Source: Shinella sp. PSBB067
Lineage (GTDB): Bacteria; Pseudomonadota; Alphaproteobacteria; Rhizobiales; Rhizobiaceae
Direction of reading: 5' to 3'
Assembly (NCBI RefSeq): GCF_016839145.1
Contig: NZ_CP069303.1
Coordinates: forward strand, 620,001-684,000
Length of the DNA: 64,000 nt
Under the pieces are notes generated by a model. That model worked only from the letters and a program-made list of their open reading frames with translations, was not told the DNA's origin and did not search any database. Shown in pieces: positions 63,377 through 64,000 of the stretch (the first letter of the stretch is position 1; every line of letters begins with the position of its first letter). The translations under genes were made by a program, and so were the position numbers.

Positions 63377-63784
63377 ATGGTGGCACAGAAGGGGCGGGAC
63401 CTCCTGCTCAAGATCGACAACGGGGCGGGCTTTGCGACGGTCGCGGGGCTGCGTTCGAAGCGGCTGTCGTTCAACGCCGCGCTCGTCGACGTGACGGATG
63501 CGGAATCGGCGGGGCGCTGGCGCGAACTGCTCGGCGGGGCGGGCGTGCAGCGCGCGGCGCTCTCCGGCAGCGGCATCTTCAAGGACCAGGCGTCCGATGC
63601 GCTGGTGCGTTCGCTGTTCTTCGCCGGCACCATTGCCGGCTGGCAGATCGTCATTCCGGATTTCGGCACGGTGGCGGGGCCGTTCCAGATTGCTTCGCTC
63701 GAATATTCCGGCGCGCATGACGGCGAGGTGCTGTTCGAGATCGCGCTGGAATCGGCCGGCGCGCTGACTTTCGGGGCGCTCTGA
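63377..63784 (+). CDS. Major tail protein, TP901-1 family (GTA gp9-like)
   Basis: A 135-residue protein with DLLLKIDNGAGFATVAGLRSKRLSFNAALVDVTDAESAGRWRELLGGAGVQRAALSGSGIF (residues 9-69), the phage major tail TP901-1 signature. It forms the tail tube. It overlaps the next gene by one base (TGATG). Confidence 0.93.
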   Translation: MVAQKGRDLLLKIDNGAGFATVAGLRSKRLSFNAALVDVTDAESAGRWRELLGGAGVQRAALSGSGIFKDQASDALVRSLFFAGTIAGWQIVIPDFGTVAGPFQIASLEYSGAHDGEVLFEIALESAGALTFGAL

Positions 63785-64000
63785 TGGGCGCGCGGGCAAA
63801 CCGGCATCGCGGCGAGATCGAGGCCTGCCTCGACGGCGAGACGCGCGTGCTCTGCCTCACGCTCGGCGCGCTGGCGGAACTGGAGACGGCCTTCGCCGTC
63901 GATAGCCTGACGGGTCTGGCCGAGCGATTTTCCAGCGGCCGGCTGAAGGCGGAAGACCTCATCCGCATCATCGGCGCCGGCCTTCGCGGCGGCGGCAACC
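63784..64000 (+). CDS. GTA gp10-like tail assembly chaperone, cut by window edge
   Basis: 72 codons are visible with no stop. RGEIEACLDGETRVLCLTLGALAELETAFAVDSLTGLAERFSSGRLKAEDLIRIIGAGLRGGGN is the pattern of GTA gp10-like proteins (tail tape chaperone). The downstream tail genes lie outside the window. Confidence 0.85.
   Translation, partial: MGARANRHRGEIEACLDGETRVLCLTLGALAELETAFAVDSLTGLAERFSSGRLKAEDLIRIIGAGLRGGGN

Overview
The window is GC-rich, densely coded chromosomal DNA of an alphaproteobacterium, most likely a member of the Rhizobiaceae (Ensifer, Shinella, Rhizobium or Agrobacterium type). Pointers are a Ros/MucR regulator, a complete Mrp/Pha-type cation antiporter operon, DUF1491/DUF2336/DUF5330/DUF930/DUF6456 proteins, a gene-transfer-agent (GTA) type head-tail cluster, and several families of rhizobial intergenic palindromic repeats. 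No rRNA or tRNA gene was recognised.

Layout. 1-12.8 kb: housekeeping and accessory metabolism. It holds a HerA-like ATPase (cut by the window edge), a ClbS/DfsB-like gene with an apparent frameshift, an MFS exporter, a GrpB-family protein, trans-aconitate methyltransferase, haloacid dehalogenase, Zn-alcohol dehydrogenase, a class IV aminotransferase, Fe/Mn superoxide dismutase, an RHH/RelE toxin-antitoxin pair, and a WYL regulator divergent from a LysE exporter with a shared palindrome. 13-24.7 kb: cytochrome c' and a diheme cytochrome c, a 17-bp tandem array, a DJ-1/PfpI protein, a GNAT acetyltransferase behind a two-peptide leader with an intrinsic terminator, an ABC exporter, a PQQ glucose dehydrogenase, SelO carrying an in-frame repeat element, and a BioF2-like GNAT. 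24.8-33 kb: oligopeptidase B, AI-2E transporter, DUF930, a Tat-exported VOC protein, DksA-like, hemolysin III, PAT-like acetyltransferase, MsrB, and an AbrB/VapC pair. 33-39.2 kb: mnhA-mnhBCDEFG, with a repeat element wedged between A and B. 39.6-54.5 kb: MucR, an orphan DnaA-domain-IV-like protein with DUF6456, SufE, DUF5330, a histidine kinase with a peptidoglycan-binding partner, DUF1491/DUF2336, a ClpP-like periplasmic protein, a Gly/His-rich repeat protein, an AT-rich gene-poor gap, and a PBP1A-DUF1214-DUF1254 operon. 54.5-64 kb: a GTA-like module in the order small protein, terminase, GH19-type lysozyme, portal, small membrane protein, prohead protease, capsid, connector, head closure, DUF3168, major tail protein, gp10-like (continues outside). 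No integrase, repressor or replication gene was seen.

The most distinctive signals are: (i) mosaic palindromic repeats that are translated in frame inside SelO and inside the N-terminal part of the terminase ORF, and that supply the lysozyme stop codon; (ii) a leader in front of the GNAT gene with two short ORFs (16 and 12 codons), a terminator hairpin and a perfect competing pairing; (iii) a promoter-to-terminator unit directly before the GTA module; (iv) a MucR in which the second zinc-binding cysteine is replaced by Asp. All functions are inferred by reading motifs; no database search was possible.
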